Shown: positions 18,201-24,592 of the stretch, piece by piece
How the letters are laid out: each line of letters starts with the position of its first letter
Position numbering within the stretch: the stretch's first letter is position 1
The notes under the pieces: generated by a model
What the model was told of the DNA's origin: nothing
The model's input: the letters and a program-made list of their open reading frames with translations, nothing else
Database searches by the model: none
Position numbers and translations under genes: made by a program
DNA from: an uncultured Lachnospiraceae bacterium
GTDB lineage: Bacteria > Bacillota > Clostridia > Lachnospirales > Lachnospiraceae
DNA: 24,592 nucleotides
Assembly (NCBI GenBank): GCA_910579495.1
Contig: CAJTVD010000005.1
Location: forward strand, 1-24,592
Direction of reading: 5' to 3'

Positions 18201-18451
18201 AAACCGAAGAGAAAAAGGAAGTGGCAGATTACTCTGTGGTGCAGGCACTGGTGGAAATGACGCGGCTTGCCATGGAAGAAATGGACATTGACCAGGCAGA
18301 CGGGGCAATGAAACAGCTGCGCACGTTTGTATATGAGGAAGAAATGGAGCGCAATATCCAGGATCTCGGAGAGGCAGTAACAAACCTGGACTTGGAAGAG
18401 GCGGATCGCCTTGGGGATTTAATCATCAGGCAGATACAGAACCGGAAATAG
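15260..18451 (+). CDS. Hybrid sensor histidine kinase with receiver and HPt domains
   Basis: This 1063-residue protein starts at a GTG with AGGAG (15247-15251) 8 bases upstream. In order: a transmembrane helix (about 9-25); an extracellular domain (about 26-190); a block of about seven helices (about 190-405) in the 7TMR-DISM style; and an Ala/Gln-rich coiled coil (about 410-448). The HisKA domain has the phosphorylated His 457 in HMSHEIRTP, followed by an ATPase domain (NLLTNAVKYT, EDTGIGIKEEDL, GSGLGMSI). The receiver domain has Asp 711/712 and phospho-acceptor Asp 755 (FLDHMMPEMDG) with the Lys of SKPI. The HPt domain has His 923 in HAMKSLAA. This is a complete His-Asp-His relay inside one chain, needing an outside receiver as final acceptor. 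The receiver protein encoded next is the obvious candidate. The signal is unknown. Confidence 0.92.
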   Translation: MKNLRKLAGVSILLILVFMVIALLRYQNEEEMSMLPNQIELYFNEGWGMACLTGAHAPGEGLEEHGQIGKLFYDALAEGNCQEVSLPFKGNSSGEDIVVFRNTLAGDHAGQTLSFPSRGADVRVVLDDEVIYQYSFEGDAYTRGKLPESNENYVDIPNVFPKGDLWIELCSSYPDAAASLEEAKIETRDMVVIGLVGNNIVDIGCCLLITIMAIIMFVLAVIRRYTCQPDRGELFLGLTGLAAGIYCFIGTDTLSIFYNVHAAYEMQEYLLLMLPLLLTLYFERNLNEKYSRRFSLLAWGMSIHGAVQILLQMAGLWELEEMANISAAAVGVVCVVAIVSLIQSGSGGRRYLTVLPVMSVLVLLSGGIANVMMNTFFDSVYGNAAGQYSMTVFGIMMAVLHILQISREYRASAEEKVRAAQRQNAQLAQAKQDADMARQEAMAANEAKGKFLAHMSHEIRTPINAVLGMDEMILRESREQNIKEYAMDIYTAGQTLLSLINDILDFSKIESGKMEIVPVEYDISSLIHDLANMASQRAAEKKIQLIVEASQDIPSRLYGDDVRLRQILANLLTNAVKYTHEGTIWLRVQSRRKEDAAVLGFEVEDTGIGIKEEDLPKLSAEFERIEEDRNRNIEGSGLGMSITIQLLALLGSRLAVESTYGKGSKFSFELEQKVMDPQPIGDFSARVRQSAENYNYSTRFCAPEAKILVVDDNGVNRKVLRNLLKETQIQVTEAGSGAECLALVQEGRYDLIFLDHMMPEMDGVETLHRMRALSGYPCQNTPVVALTANAVSGAKEKYLSEGFDAFLSKPIVPEKLENLMRTMLPEELVQPPMAQEGSPGDLGQHQGGLPCQENDLEDIPGQLPEVDGLDWRYAWLHLPDKELLAYTVKEFYAQIGSAADKLEGAFEEIEQPGKLTQYRIQVHAMKSLAATVGILPLSGVAKILEYAARDGKMEVVMSVTGPFLEEWRSYRQKLRGVFGIETEEKKEVADYSVVQALVEMTRLAMEEMDIDQADGAMKQLRTFVYEEEMERNIQDLGEAVTNLDLEEADRLGDLIIRQIQNRK

Positions 18452-18460
18452 CGGTTGCGT

Positions 18461-18589
18461 GAAGGGGCGGAGCGGAACGGAACTGGCTCCCCCCAGCGGA
18501 GGCCCGGCCAGCGCCCAGAGAGAATGCTGGCTGTAGGCAGACAGGATTCTCTCTGATGGACAAAGGTGCAGGAAGGGGCGGAGCGGAAC
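18461..18589 (+). repeat. 18-base direct repeat pair in a 157-base gap
   Basis: GAAGGGGCGGAGCGGAAC occurs at 18461-18478 and again at 18572-18589, 111 bases apart, both followed by closely similar bases (GGAACTGG and TGGAATGG). The second copy carries the GGAG that may serve as ribosome binding site of the next gene. The first lies just after the kinase stop. The pair flanks a hairpin. Confidence 0.7.
18517..18554 (+). other. Hairpin between the kinase and receiver genes
   Basis: AGAGAGAAT (18517-18525) pairs perfectly with ATTCTCTCT (18546-18554). An inner CTGT/ACAG stem with a 6-base loop extends it. There is no T-run after it, so it is not a normal terminator. It may be an RNA-processing or stability element that sets expression of the downstream genes. 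Confidence 0.5.
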
Positions 18590-18608
18590 TGGAATGGAGA
18601 CAGAAGAG

Positions 18609-19388
18609 ATGAAAAAAATTTTGTTGGTTGGAAAGCTGAACGCAGTAGTGAAAGAGACAAATAAGTTTTTGTCGCAGTTTTTTCATGTACAGCTTTGTTC
18701 AGAGAATGCAGGCGTTTTGGAGGGGATGCTGAAAATTGTAAACCCTGATTTGGTTTTAGTCAGCCTGATAGGTGCTTATGACATTGATACGTCTATCTTT
18801 TTTATGTTAAGCGACAAATATGCCAAAACGCCAGTCCTGACTATCGGCACCAGGGAGGAAAGTGACAGGTTCTTTCAATATTATGAAGAGAGCCAGTTTG
18901 AAAATTTAGTCCGCCCGGTGGAAAATACGGTAATTATGGAGGCGGTATGCAGGAAGCTGGGGATGGACCAGAAGGAAGCGGAAAGGGATGCAGCACAGGA
19001 AAAGGGAGAGGGCGGCGGTAAAAAGCGGATTTTAGTGGTGGACGACAATGGCACGGCTTTGCGTACCATGAAAGCAATGCTGGAAGAGCACTACGAAGTT
19101 GCTGTGGCGATTTCCGGGGCGCAGGCCATGACTTCTATCGGCAAAAAGCGCCCTGACCTGATCCTGCTGGATTATGAGATGCCTGTGTGTGATGGGAAGA
19201 TGACACTGGAAATGATACGTGGGGATGAGGATATGAAGAATATTCCGGTGATTTTTCTGACGGCGGTCAACAACAGGGAAAATATTGAGGCAGTGCTTCG
19301 GCTAAACCCGGCGGGTTATTTTTTGAAACCTGCGGTAAAGGAGAGGCTGTTAGGTGAAATCAGCAGAATATTAGGCGGGGAAGAGTGA
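18609..19388 (+). CDS. Two-receiver protein without output domain
   Basis: This protein has 259 residues from the ATG at 18609, which gives the typical receiver start MKKILLVGKL and has GGAG 9 bases upstream; an ATG at 18594 with similarly spaced GGAG is equally possible. The N-terminal domain (1-~120) has the receiver fold pattern (NPDLVLVSLIG, TPVLTIGT, NLVRPVEN), but Ser stands where the phospho-acceptor Asp is expected, so it is a pseudo-receiver. A Glu/Gly-rich linker follows. The C-terminal domain is a complete receiver: ILVVDDN, Asp 188 in LLDYEMPVCDG, IFLTA and FLKPA. No DNA-binding or enzyme domain follows. It probably accepts phosphate from the HPt domain of the preceding kinase and acts by protein contact. 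Confidence 0.85.
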   Translation: MKKILLVGKLNAVVKETNKFLSQFFHVQLCSENAGVLEGMLKIVNPDLVLVSLIGAYDIDTSIFFMLSDKYAKTPVLTIGTREESDRFFQYYEESQFENLVRPVENTVIMEAVCRKLGMDQKEAERDAAQEKGEGGGKKRILVVDDNGTALRTMKAMLEEHYEVAVAISGAQAMTSIGKKRPDLILLDYEMPVCDGKMTLEMIRGDEDMKNIPVIFLTAVNNRENIEAVLRLNPAGYFLKPAVKERLLGEISRILGGEE

Positions 19389-19418
19389 TTGGTTTGAGGA
19401 CGGAGGCCTCCCTTTCAA

Positions 19419-21218
19419 TTGGGAAAAAGAATGCGGAGTGTGGGTTATCTTATTGAAAAAAGGAAATGCAGGGGAAAAAGGGAGGGCTCCTTTGTCAGGC
19501 GGTTGATAAAAGTCTGGATTTTTGGGGTGGCAATCCCCTTGGTTTTGGTGGAACTTTTATTCCTGGTACAGTTTTACCGGATTAATTACCAGCAGGTGGA
19601 GGAATCCATAGACGGCGAACTGAACCGGATATCCAGGGAACTGACTGACCTGATGGATAATATGAAGATGGTTTCCTGGCTGCTGGAGGCAGACGGTACT
19701 GTAGGGAAGAACCTGGTCACCTATCTGGAGGAAGAGGACACCAAAGAAAAGGCAAATCTTTTGCTCTACCTGCGGGAGCAGATTGCCAATTATGAGGTGG
19801 CGAACCCTTCTGTGGCCAATCTGACCTATCTGTATATTCCCAAAGGGCAGGAAACGCCAGTGAAGATCAACCAGGATTCCCTGGTGGACGCCGGGCTGCC
19901 CCTGGGGGAGGATTTTCTGTGCAATTGGGAGAATATGGCATTTTATGGCCCCCATCAGTCTAAATCAAGGGCAGGGGAGTATGACTGTATCTCTTTGCTG
20001 AGGAATTACCGGCTGCTGGAGGAGTACGGGCAGATTTACATTTACGTGGAATCCGGTTTCCGGTATCTGGACAGGCTTTCTATGGGCAGTGTGGCTGATA
20101 TGGGCAGTATTGTCCTGATGCAGTCGGCAGAAGGAAAGATTATGTACAGTACCGACCCGGAGCTGGTCCCACGGGGAAGTGTCCTGGAGGACGGCTGCGC
20201 GGGGGCGCAGGCAAAGGGGTATGGCTTTAAGGTCTATACACGGGAGATGAAAGGGGACTGGAAGCTCCAGATCTGGGTGCCTATGGCGGAGCATTATGGG
20301 CTTGTGTACCGGATGGCACTGAACCTGGGGCTGGTTACCTTGTTTGTGATTTCCTTCTGCATTCTGATTTCTGCCTGGCAGTGGAGCAAGATTTATAAAT
20401 CCTTTACCAGGTTTGACGAGGGGCTGCGGGCGATTGCGGAGGACGGGGATGTAGGGGCAAATGTGGAGCGGATGAACATCCGTGAATTTGACGAGCATTT
20501 CCAGCTTTTTGAAAAAATGAGGAAGAATATCCTGCGGCTTCTTGGCAAGGTACAGGAGGAGGAAAAAAAGCGCCAGGAGCTGGAAGTGCGGGTAGTGCTG
20601 GGGAAGATTAATCCCCACTTTCTCTATAATACCCTGGATACGATGAAATGGTATGCGGCGGGGAAAAAGGACAGGGAGATGATGGGATTTATCGCCGCTT
20701 TAAATAAACTTCTTCTATATAATATGTCCAGGGACCAGGGGACTACCCTGGAGAGGGAGCTGGAAGCCATCCGGGCTTATATTTTGCTGCAGCAGCTTAA
20801 GTACGATATTCACTTTGTAGTGGAGACGGGCAAGTACCCGGAAATCTTGCAGACTGTGATGCCCCGTTTTATTTTACAGCCTGTGCTGGAGAATGCCATA
20901 AGGCACAGCGGATGTGACAAGGGGGAAATCCGGGTTGAGGTGGAACTTCTGGCCAGCGGGAAGATATCCATCCTGATTAAGAATAATGGCAGCCCCATTG
21001 ACCCGGAGAAAATCCGCCAGGTCCTGGAGCAGAAGCAGGATGTGTCCGCCAACGGCATTGGCCTGCAATATGTGGCGCGGATGCTGGAGAGCTTTTATGG
21101 GAACGATTTTGTACTCCAGGCGGAGAGGCTGGAGGACGGCTTTAATGTGGTGGAGATCCGGATTCCTTTTGCGGCGGAGGCAATCGTTAAAGGCAAGGAC
21201 AGGACTGGGGGGGGGTAA
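19419..21218 (+). CDS. YesM/LytS-type sensor histidine kinase
   Basis: This protein has up to 599 residues. The start is uncertain: a TTG at 19419 lies 12 bases after GGAGG (19402-19406), while an ATG at 19431 has only GGGA ahead. A transmembrane helix (about 32-54) leads into an extracellular sensor domain (about 55-297), then a second helix (about 299-321) and a HAMP-like/coiled linker. The His_kinase domain has the phosphorylated His 400 in GKINPHFLYNTLDTMKWYA. The ATPase domain has LQPVLENAIRHS and NGIGLQYVARML. This family senses sugars or peptides outside the cell and pairs with AraC-type regulators, here encoded 4 bases downstream. The gene ends in a run of nine G just before its stop codon. 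Confidence 0.92.
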   Translation: MGKRMRSVGYLIEKRKCRGKREGSFVRRLIKVWIFGVAIPLVLVELLFLVQFYRINYQQVEESIDGELNRISRELTDLMDNMKMVSWLLEADGTVGKNLVTYLEEEDTKEKANLLLYLREQIANYEVANPSVANLTYLYIPKGQETPVKINQDSLVDAGLPLGEDFLCNWENMAFYGPHQSKSRAGEYDCISLLRNYRLLEEYGQIYIYVESGFRYLDRLSMGSVADMGSIVLMQSAEGKIMYSTDPELVPRGSVLEDGCAGAQAKGYGFKVYTREMKGDWKLQIWVPMAEHYGLVYRMALNLGLVTLFVISFCILISAWQWSKIYKSFTRFDEGLRAIAEDGDVGANVERMNIREFDEHFQLFEKMRKNILRLLGKVQEEEKKRQELEVRVVLGKINPHFLYNTLDTMKWYAAGKKDREMMGFIAALNKLLLYNMSRDQGTTLERELEAIRAYILLQQLKYDIHFVVETGKYPEILQTVMPRFILQPVLENAIRHSGCDKGEIRVEVELLASGKISILIKNNGSPIDPEKIRQVLEQKQDVSANGIGLQYVARMLESFYGNDFVLQAERLEDGFNVVEIRIPFAAEAIVKGKDRTGGG

Positions 21219-21222
21219 TAGG

Positions 21223-22590
21223 ATGATCAGGGTATATGTGGTTGATGATGAGAAGCTGGTGCGCCGGGGGATCATAGGGCTGATTGACTGGGAGAAATAT
21301 GGCATGGAGGTAGTGGGGGATTCCGGCAGCAGCATGGAAACCCTCCGCTTTTTGCAGGAGAAGGGGGCGGATTTGCTCTTTTCTGACCTGGAGATGCCGG
21401 GGCTGTCCGGGATTGCGTTTTTGCAGGAGGTAAGGCGGCAGTTTCCCAGGCTCCAGGTGGTGGTGCTGACCATGCATCAGGAATTTGAACTGATCCAGCA
21501 GGCGCTGCGTATGGGTATTTTGGATTATATCACAAAGGCCCAGATTGAGGAGGAGAACGTGGACGCTTTCATGCAGGGTGTGAGAAAGCGTTATATGGAA
21601 GTGGAATGGCATTACCAGAGGCAGGAACGGAAGGTGGAGACGGAGAAGGTGTATGTGTGGGAGCTGCCGGACATTCAGCAGGGGCAGGCGGCGGCAAGGG
21701 AACTGGAAAGGCAGGGAATGGCCTTTGAGCTTCTGGATGAAACTACTTTACTCTTACCCGGCGCCCTTGCCTTTGAGCGGTTAAAAGCCATGGCGCAGCA
21801 TTTTGACAGGGAACGCTCCACGTTGCTGGAAATAACCCAGGTTCTGGGAGTGTCCTATGACCGGCTGGAAAATGCCCTGCAGTCTGCCGGGAGAAGGCGG
21901 CTGTTTGAGGACAGGAAGCCAGGCTGTTGCTGCTATACCTATGGTTTTTTGGAGCTTTTGCAGGAGCGGGGCGGCTGTACCAGGGAGGAGGCTTTGCAGC
22001 TTAGCCTGCAGATGGCCTTCATGGCGCGGGATGAAGACTATCAAAAGGGGATGGAGCGGATCCGGACGGCAGCGCTTTCGGTGGAGGAGCGTATTGCCCT
22101 GTTTTACCGTTTTGACCTGCACTGGGCTGAATTTTCGGGCAAGGATATTTCCCAATATTTTGAGGAAACAGGGCACTTCCTCTGGTGGTACCAATGGCGG
22201 GAATGGTTTGGCCAGGTGCGGGAGCGGGTGCTTGTGGGCATTGGGGGGACGGACGCGGAGCTTGCCACCATGGAAGAGCTCCACAAAGCCATGAACTACA
22301 TCCGGGAGCATATGGACAGGGACATTACGCTGGAAGAGCTTTTGCGGCTGACCGGCATGAGTAAGAGCCATTTTTCCAGAAAGTTCAAGAAGCTCACCGG
22401 AAGGACCTTTGTTACCTATCTTAACGATTTAAGGATAGAGGCCGCTAAGAAATACCTGGTGGAAACCAGGCAGCCAATTTACTGGGTTGCCAGGCAGGTG
22501 GGGTATGCGGACGAGAGATATTTCCGCAGGATTTTCAGGGAGAGGATAGGGGAGAATCCCAGGCAGTTCCGTGAAAATTACCAAAAATAA
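21223..22590 (+). CDS. YesN-type response regulator with AraC DNA-binding domain
   Basis: This 455-residue protein starts at the ATG at 21223, giving MIRVYVVDDEKLVRRG, the family's usual start; the frame is open far upstream inside the kinase gene. The receiver domain has the acidic pair in VVDDE, phospho-acceptor Asp 55 (FSDLEMPGLSG) and the conserved Thr/Lys (LTMHQ, DYITKA). A middle region of about 230 residues has no clear motif. The C-terminal AraC domain has two helix-turn-helices (ITLEELLRLTGMSKSHFSRKFKK and PIYWVARQVGYADERYFRRIF, split here only for naming). It is translated just after its kinase and very probably activates the adjacent binding-protein operon. Confidence 0.92.
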   Translation: MIRVYVVDDEKLVRRGIIGLIDWEKYGMEVVGDSGSSMETLRFLQEKGADLLFSDLEMPGLSGIAFLQEVRRQFPRLQVVVLTMHQEFELIQQALRMGILDYITKAQIEEENVDAFMQGVRKRYMEVEWHYQRQERKVETEKVYVWELPDIQQGQAAARELERQGMAFELLDETTLLLPGALAFERLKAMAQHFDRERSTLLEITQVLGVSYDRLENALQSAGRRRLFEDRKPGCCCYTYGFLELLQERGGCTREEALQLSLQMAFMARDEDYQKGMERIRTAALSVEERIALFYRFDLHWAEFSGKDISQYFEETGHFLWWYQWREWFGQVRERVLVGIGGTDAELATMEELHKAMNYIREHMDRDITLEELLRLTGMSKSHFSRKFKKLTGRTFVTYLNDLRIEAAKKYLVETRQPIYWVARQVGYADERYFRRIFRERIGENPRQFRENYQK

Positions 22591-22640
22591 ACCGAATAGA
22601 GAGAAAATAGCATAAAAGTGCACAAAAGTATTTAAAAAGT
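22574..22640 (+). promoter_or_regulatory. Helically phased A-tracts / AAAAGT repeats upstream of sugar-binding gene
   Basis: Runs of four or five A begin at about 22574, 22583, 22604, 22614, 22624 and 22634, that is, near multiples of 10 bases. The last three are AAAAGT repeats at 22614, 22624 and 22635. They lie 64-90 bases ahead of the -35 box. Such spacing bends DNA and puts repeats on one face of the helix, as expected for tandem AraC-type sites. Confidence 0.45.
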
Positions 22641-22646
22641 GGGATA

Positions 22647-22676
22647 ATTGTGTCTGGAGAAAAATAAAGACATAAT
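22647..22676 (+). other. Inverted repeat, possible weak terminator or operator
   Basis: ATTGTGTCT (22647-22655) pairs with AGACATAAT (22668-22676) over nine positions with one wobble. Six T follow only after an 8-base gap (22685-22690). It is A+T-rich, so termination would be weak. It may partly end the regulator transcript. Confidence 0.35.
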
Positions 22677-22703
22677 CGTCCTGCTTTTTTGTACATTTAG
22701 CCC

Positions 22704-22732
22704 TTAAAACGTGGGAGAGGAAAATATATAAT
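22704..22732 (+). promoter_or_regulatory. Promoter of the sugar-binding lipoprotein gene
   Basis: TTAAAA (22704-22709), a 17-base spacer and a perfect TATAAT (22727-22732). The weak -35 with perfect -10 suits a promoter that needs an activator. Transcription would start near 22739, 34 bases before the ATG. Confidence 0.65.
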
Positions 22733-22772
22733 GTACATATCAACTAAAATATACGTGAAAAGGAGGAAGTAT

Positions 22773-24563
22773 ATGAAAAAAGCTACTAATAAAAGATGGC
22801 TGTCGGCTTTCCTGGCAGTAATAATGACGGCCGGGACGCTGGCTGGCTGCGGCAAAGCACCTGCAGATACGGGGAAAGCTGAGGGCACAGGGAATGCGGG
22901 AACCACGAAGGAAGACCAGGCGCAGGTATCTGAGGATAGCGCAAAGGAGAATACGGAGGGCGGGGAGAATACCGGGAAGACGCCCGAGGAGCTGTTGCTG
23001 GAGCCTTATCCGGAGACGGTAGATATTCATGTGGTGCTGCAGTACCGGGAGTCTGAGAACCCGGATACGCCCAACGATGTGACCCCTGAGACTTCCACAG
23101 TGGTAAAGTTGCTGCAGGAAGAGCTGAATATCAACTTGGTTTACGACTGGATTGTGAACGCGGATCAGTATTCCCAGAAGTTCGGCGCGGAGCTGGCAGC
23201 GGGGAATGTTCCTGACATTGTTATGCTCTCCCCCAATGATTTTGAAGACCTGGTAAGCCAGGGAGGCCTGCTGGACCTTACAGAGGCATATGAGACATAT
23301 ACCTGCCCTGACCTGGAGAATATTTATAATTACGACGGCAAATTTATTGAAGTAGGGAAGAAAGACGGCAAGCTCTACGGGCTGCCAATGGGTACAGACC
23401 CGGCGCAGTCCACCAGCCAGATGTATTATGATATGAACCAGTTAAAAGAGGTGGGCATCACTTCCACAGACCAGCTTCCCAAGACCATTGAAGAATTCGA
23501 GGCTCTCTGCGATAAGCTGATGGAGGCAAAGGGCGGCCCTGTGTTGCCGGCATGTAAGAATTACTATGGCGCACAGTTGGGAGATTTTACGCCGTTCTTC
23601 CATGCTTATGAGAGCTGGGCAAGCGGCTGGTATGATAACAACGGCACTTTGGAATATGCCGGTATCAATGAGAAAAACAAAGAAGTGCTGACTAAATTGA
23701 ACGAATGGTACAATAAGGGATATTTTAAGAAGGATTTTGCAGCGTATGACATCTGGGCGGCAGATTCCCCGGTAGTCAGTGACATTGTTGCAGGCAAATA
23801 TGCAATCGTCCCCGGTTCCTGGTGGGTTCCCAACTGGCCCCTGAACAGCAATAAAGTAGAGAATCCTGAAGCAAACTGGGTGGTAGGGCCAAACCTGTCC
23901 CTGGACGGTGCACAGCCTGATATTATGATCAGCCGTTATCCTGTAAATGATTTTGTAGGCGTTGGCCTTAACTGTGAACATCCTGAGGCATTGTTCAAGG
24001 TGATTTACTGGTCCTTGCAGTATACCTTAAAGAACAGCCCGCCGGAAGTACAGGAAGCCATGACAGAAGAGGAAAAGAGAGAATGGAACAGCTACGTGTA
24101 TACTTGGGTACCTTGGAGAATCTATTCCCCTACCTGCCTGAGACAGAACTTTGAGGTGATCAACCAGTTTGCAAAGGAAGGAAAAACCGAGATTGGTATT
24201 GACGAAGCACCCAGGAATAATGAATTTTGGGGCTCATGGTCATCTTATCTTAATTATGTAAAAAATCCGGACGACGGTGTGGCGTGGGGCACCTATTTCA
24301 GCCGTCTTGCGGAGAATGGCGGTGTGGATAACATGATCAAGACGGTGGAAAGTGCAGATATCATTTATAATGAAGTCTATGTCACCACGCCGTCCATGAT
24401 ATCCAAGAGCGGGGAGTTAGATAAGCTCCGTGATAATACTTATATCAGTATCATCATGGGTGAAACGCCCATCTCAGGATTTGATACCTTTGTAGAGCAG
24501 TGGAAAGCCCAGGGCGGCGACGATATTGCGAAAGAAGTAAATGAATGGTATCAGAATAAATAG
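22773..24563 (+). CDS. Extracellular solute-binding lipoprotein (LplA-like, ABC sugar importer)
   Basis: This 596-residue protein starts at the ATG at 22773 with AGGAGG (22761-22766) 6 bases upstream. The signal peptide ends in the lipobox LAGC with Cys 26. A Glu/Thr/Gly-rich tether (27-~88) precedes the family 1 binding fold: VDIHVVLQYRES, SQKFGAELAAGNVPDIVML, GGLLDLTEAYETY, GKLYGLPMG and YYDMNQLKEVGI. A later Trp-rich region contains VPGSWWVPNWPLN. Length and pattern match the large LplA/YtcQ-type proteins that deliver complex-glycan oligosaccharides to LplB/YtcP-type permeases. Those permease genes would be expected just past the window. Expression is probably switched on by the YesM/YesN pair encoded immediately upstream. 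Confidence 0.92.
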   Translation: MKKATNKRWLSAFLAVIMTAGTLAGCGKAPADTGKAEGTGNAGTTKEDQAQVSEDSAKENTEGGENTGKTPEELLLEPYPETVDIHVVLQYRESENPDTPNDVTPETSTVVKLLQEELNINLVYDWIVNADQYSQKFGAELAAGNVPDIVMLSPNDFEDLVSQGGLLDLTEAYETYTCPDLENIYNYDGKFIEVGKKDGKLYGLPMGTDPAQSTSQMYYDMNQLKEVGITSTDQLPKTIEEFEALCDKLMEAKGGPVLPACKNYYGAQLGDFTPFFHAYESWASGWYDNNGTLEYAGINEKNKEVLTKLNEWYNKGYFKKDFAAYDIWAADSPVVSDIVAGKYAIVPGSWWVPNWPLNSNKVENPEANWVVGPNLSLDGAQPDIMISRYPVNDFVGVGLNCEHPEALFKVIYWSLQYTLKNSPPEVQEAMTEEEKREWNSYVYTWVPWRIYSPTCLRQNFEVINQFAKEGKTEIGIDEAPRNNEFWGSWSSYLNYVKNPDDGVAWGTYFSRLAENGGVDNMIKTVESADIIYNEVYVTTPSMISKSGELDKLRDNTYISIIMGETPISGFDTFVEQWKAQGGDDIAKEVNEWYQNK

Positions 24564-24592
24564 AAGCCAAATACACAAATAGAAAATAAGTA

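Noticed and set aside
18517..18554. Terminator between the hybrid kinase and the two-receiver gene
   Set aside because: The stem is strong but no T-run follows, and the next gene clearly belongs to the same pathway.
18461..18589. 18-base repeat as attachment site of a mobile element
   Set aside because: Only about 90 bases lie between the copies and they contain no gene; an integrated element is not supported.
1..24592. CRISPR array, rRNA or tRNA genes
   Set aside because: No regularly spaced repeats and no tRNA or rRNA signature stretches were seen on either strand.

Overview
The window looks like the chromosome of a Gram-positive gut Clostridium relative, most likely a member of the Lachnospiraceae. 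This is inferred from strong AGGAGG-type ribosome binding sites, lipoprotein signal peptides, a YesM/YesN-type two-component pair next to a large LplA-like sugar-binding lipoprotein, and the general protein style. No rRNA or tRNA gene or CRISPR array was seen, so the genus cannot be fixed.

Layout. (1) 1-517: the start of a leftward transposase gene that runs off the window, with its own promoter and a hairpin terminator, then the promoter of the next operon. (2) 518-7551: housekeeping genes on the plus strand. These are an SPFH/zinc-ribbon protein and a zinc-ribbon membrane protein (resembling the Bacillus YdjI/YdjG envelope-stress pair), the helicase PcrA, a small membrane protein with an extremely acidic tail, and the rRNA methyltransferase RlmD. 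(3) About 7490-14080: a visibly A+T-richer foreign island that begins exactly in the last codons of rlmD. It holds gene relics, an unrecognised ORF, three overlapping DNA methyltransferase genes, and a leftward MarR regulator plus flavin-binding gene pair. The first two methyltransferases are each broken by a -1 frameshift in a homopolymer. The third carries a possible nuclease domain and is cut off before its catalytic motif. (4) 14262-22590: a tightly packed signalling operon: lipoprotein, hybrid histidine kinase with receiver and HPt domains, a two-receiver protein without output domain, a YesM-type kinase and a YesN/AraC-type regulator. (5) 22591-24592: a regulatory region with helically phased A-tracts and a good promoter, then a sugar-binding lipoprotein, presumably the first gene of an ABC importer that continues past the window.

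How they work together. The YesM/YesN pair very probably senses a carbohydrate and switches on the adjacent binding-protein operon. The lipoprotein, hybrid kinase and double-receiver protein form a second phosphorelay in the same operon, perhaps feeding into it. The island looks like a decayed restriction/defence locus inserted at a known type of integration site. If the two homopolymer frameshifts are sequencing errors, it would be an unusual three-methyltransferase operon whose third enzyme has lost its end.
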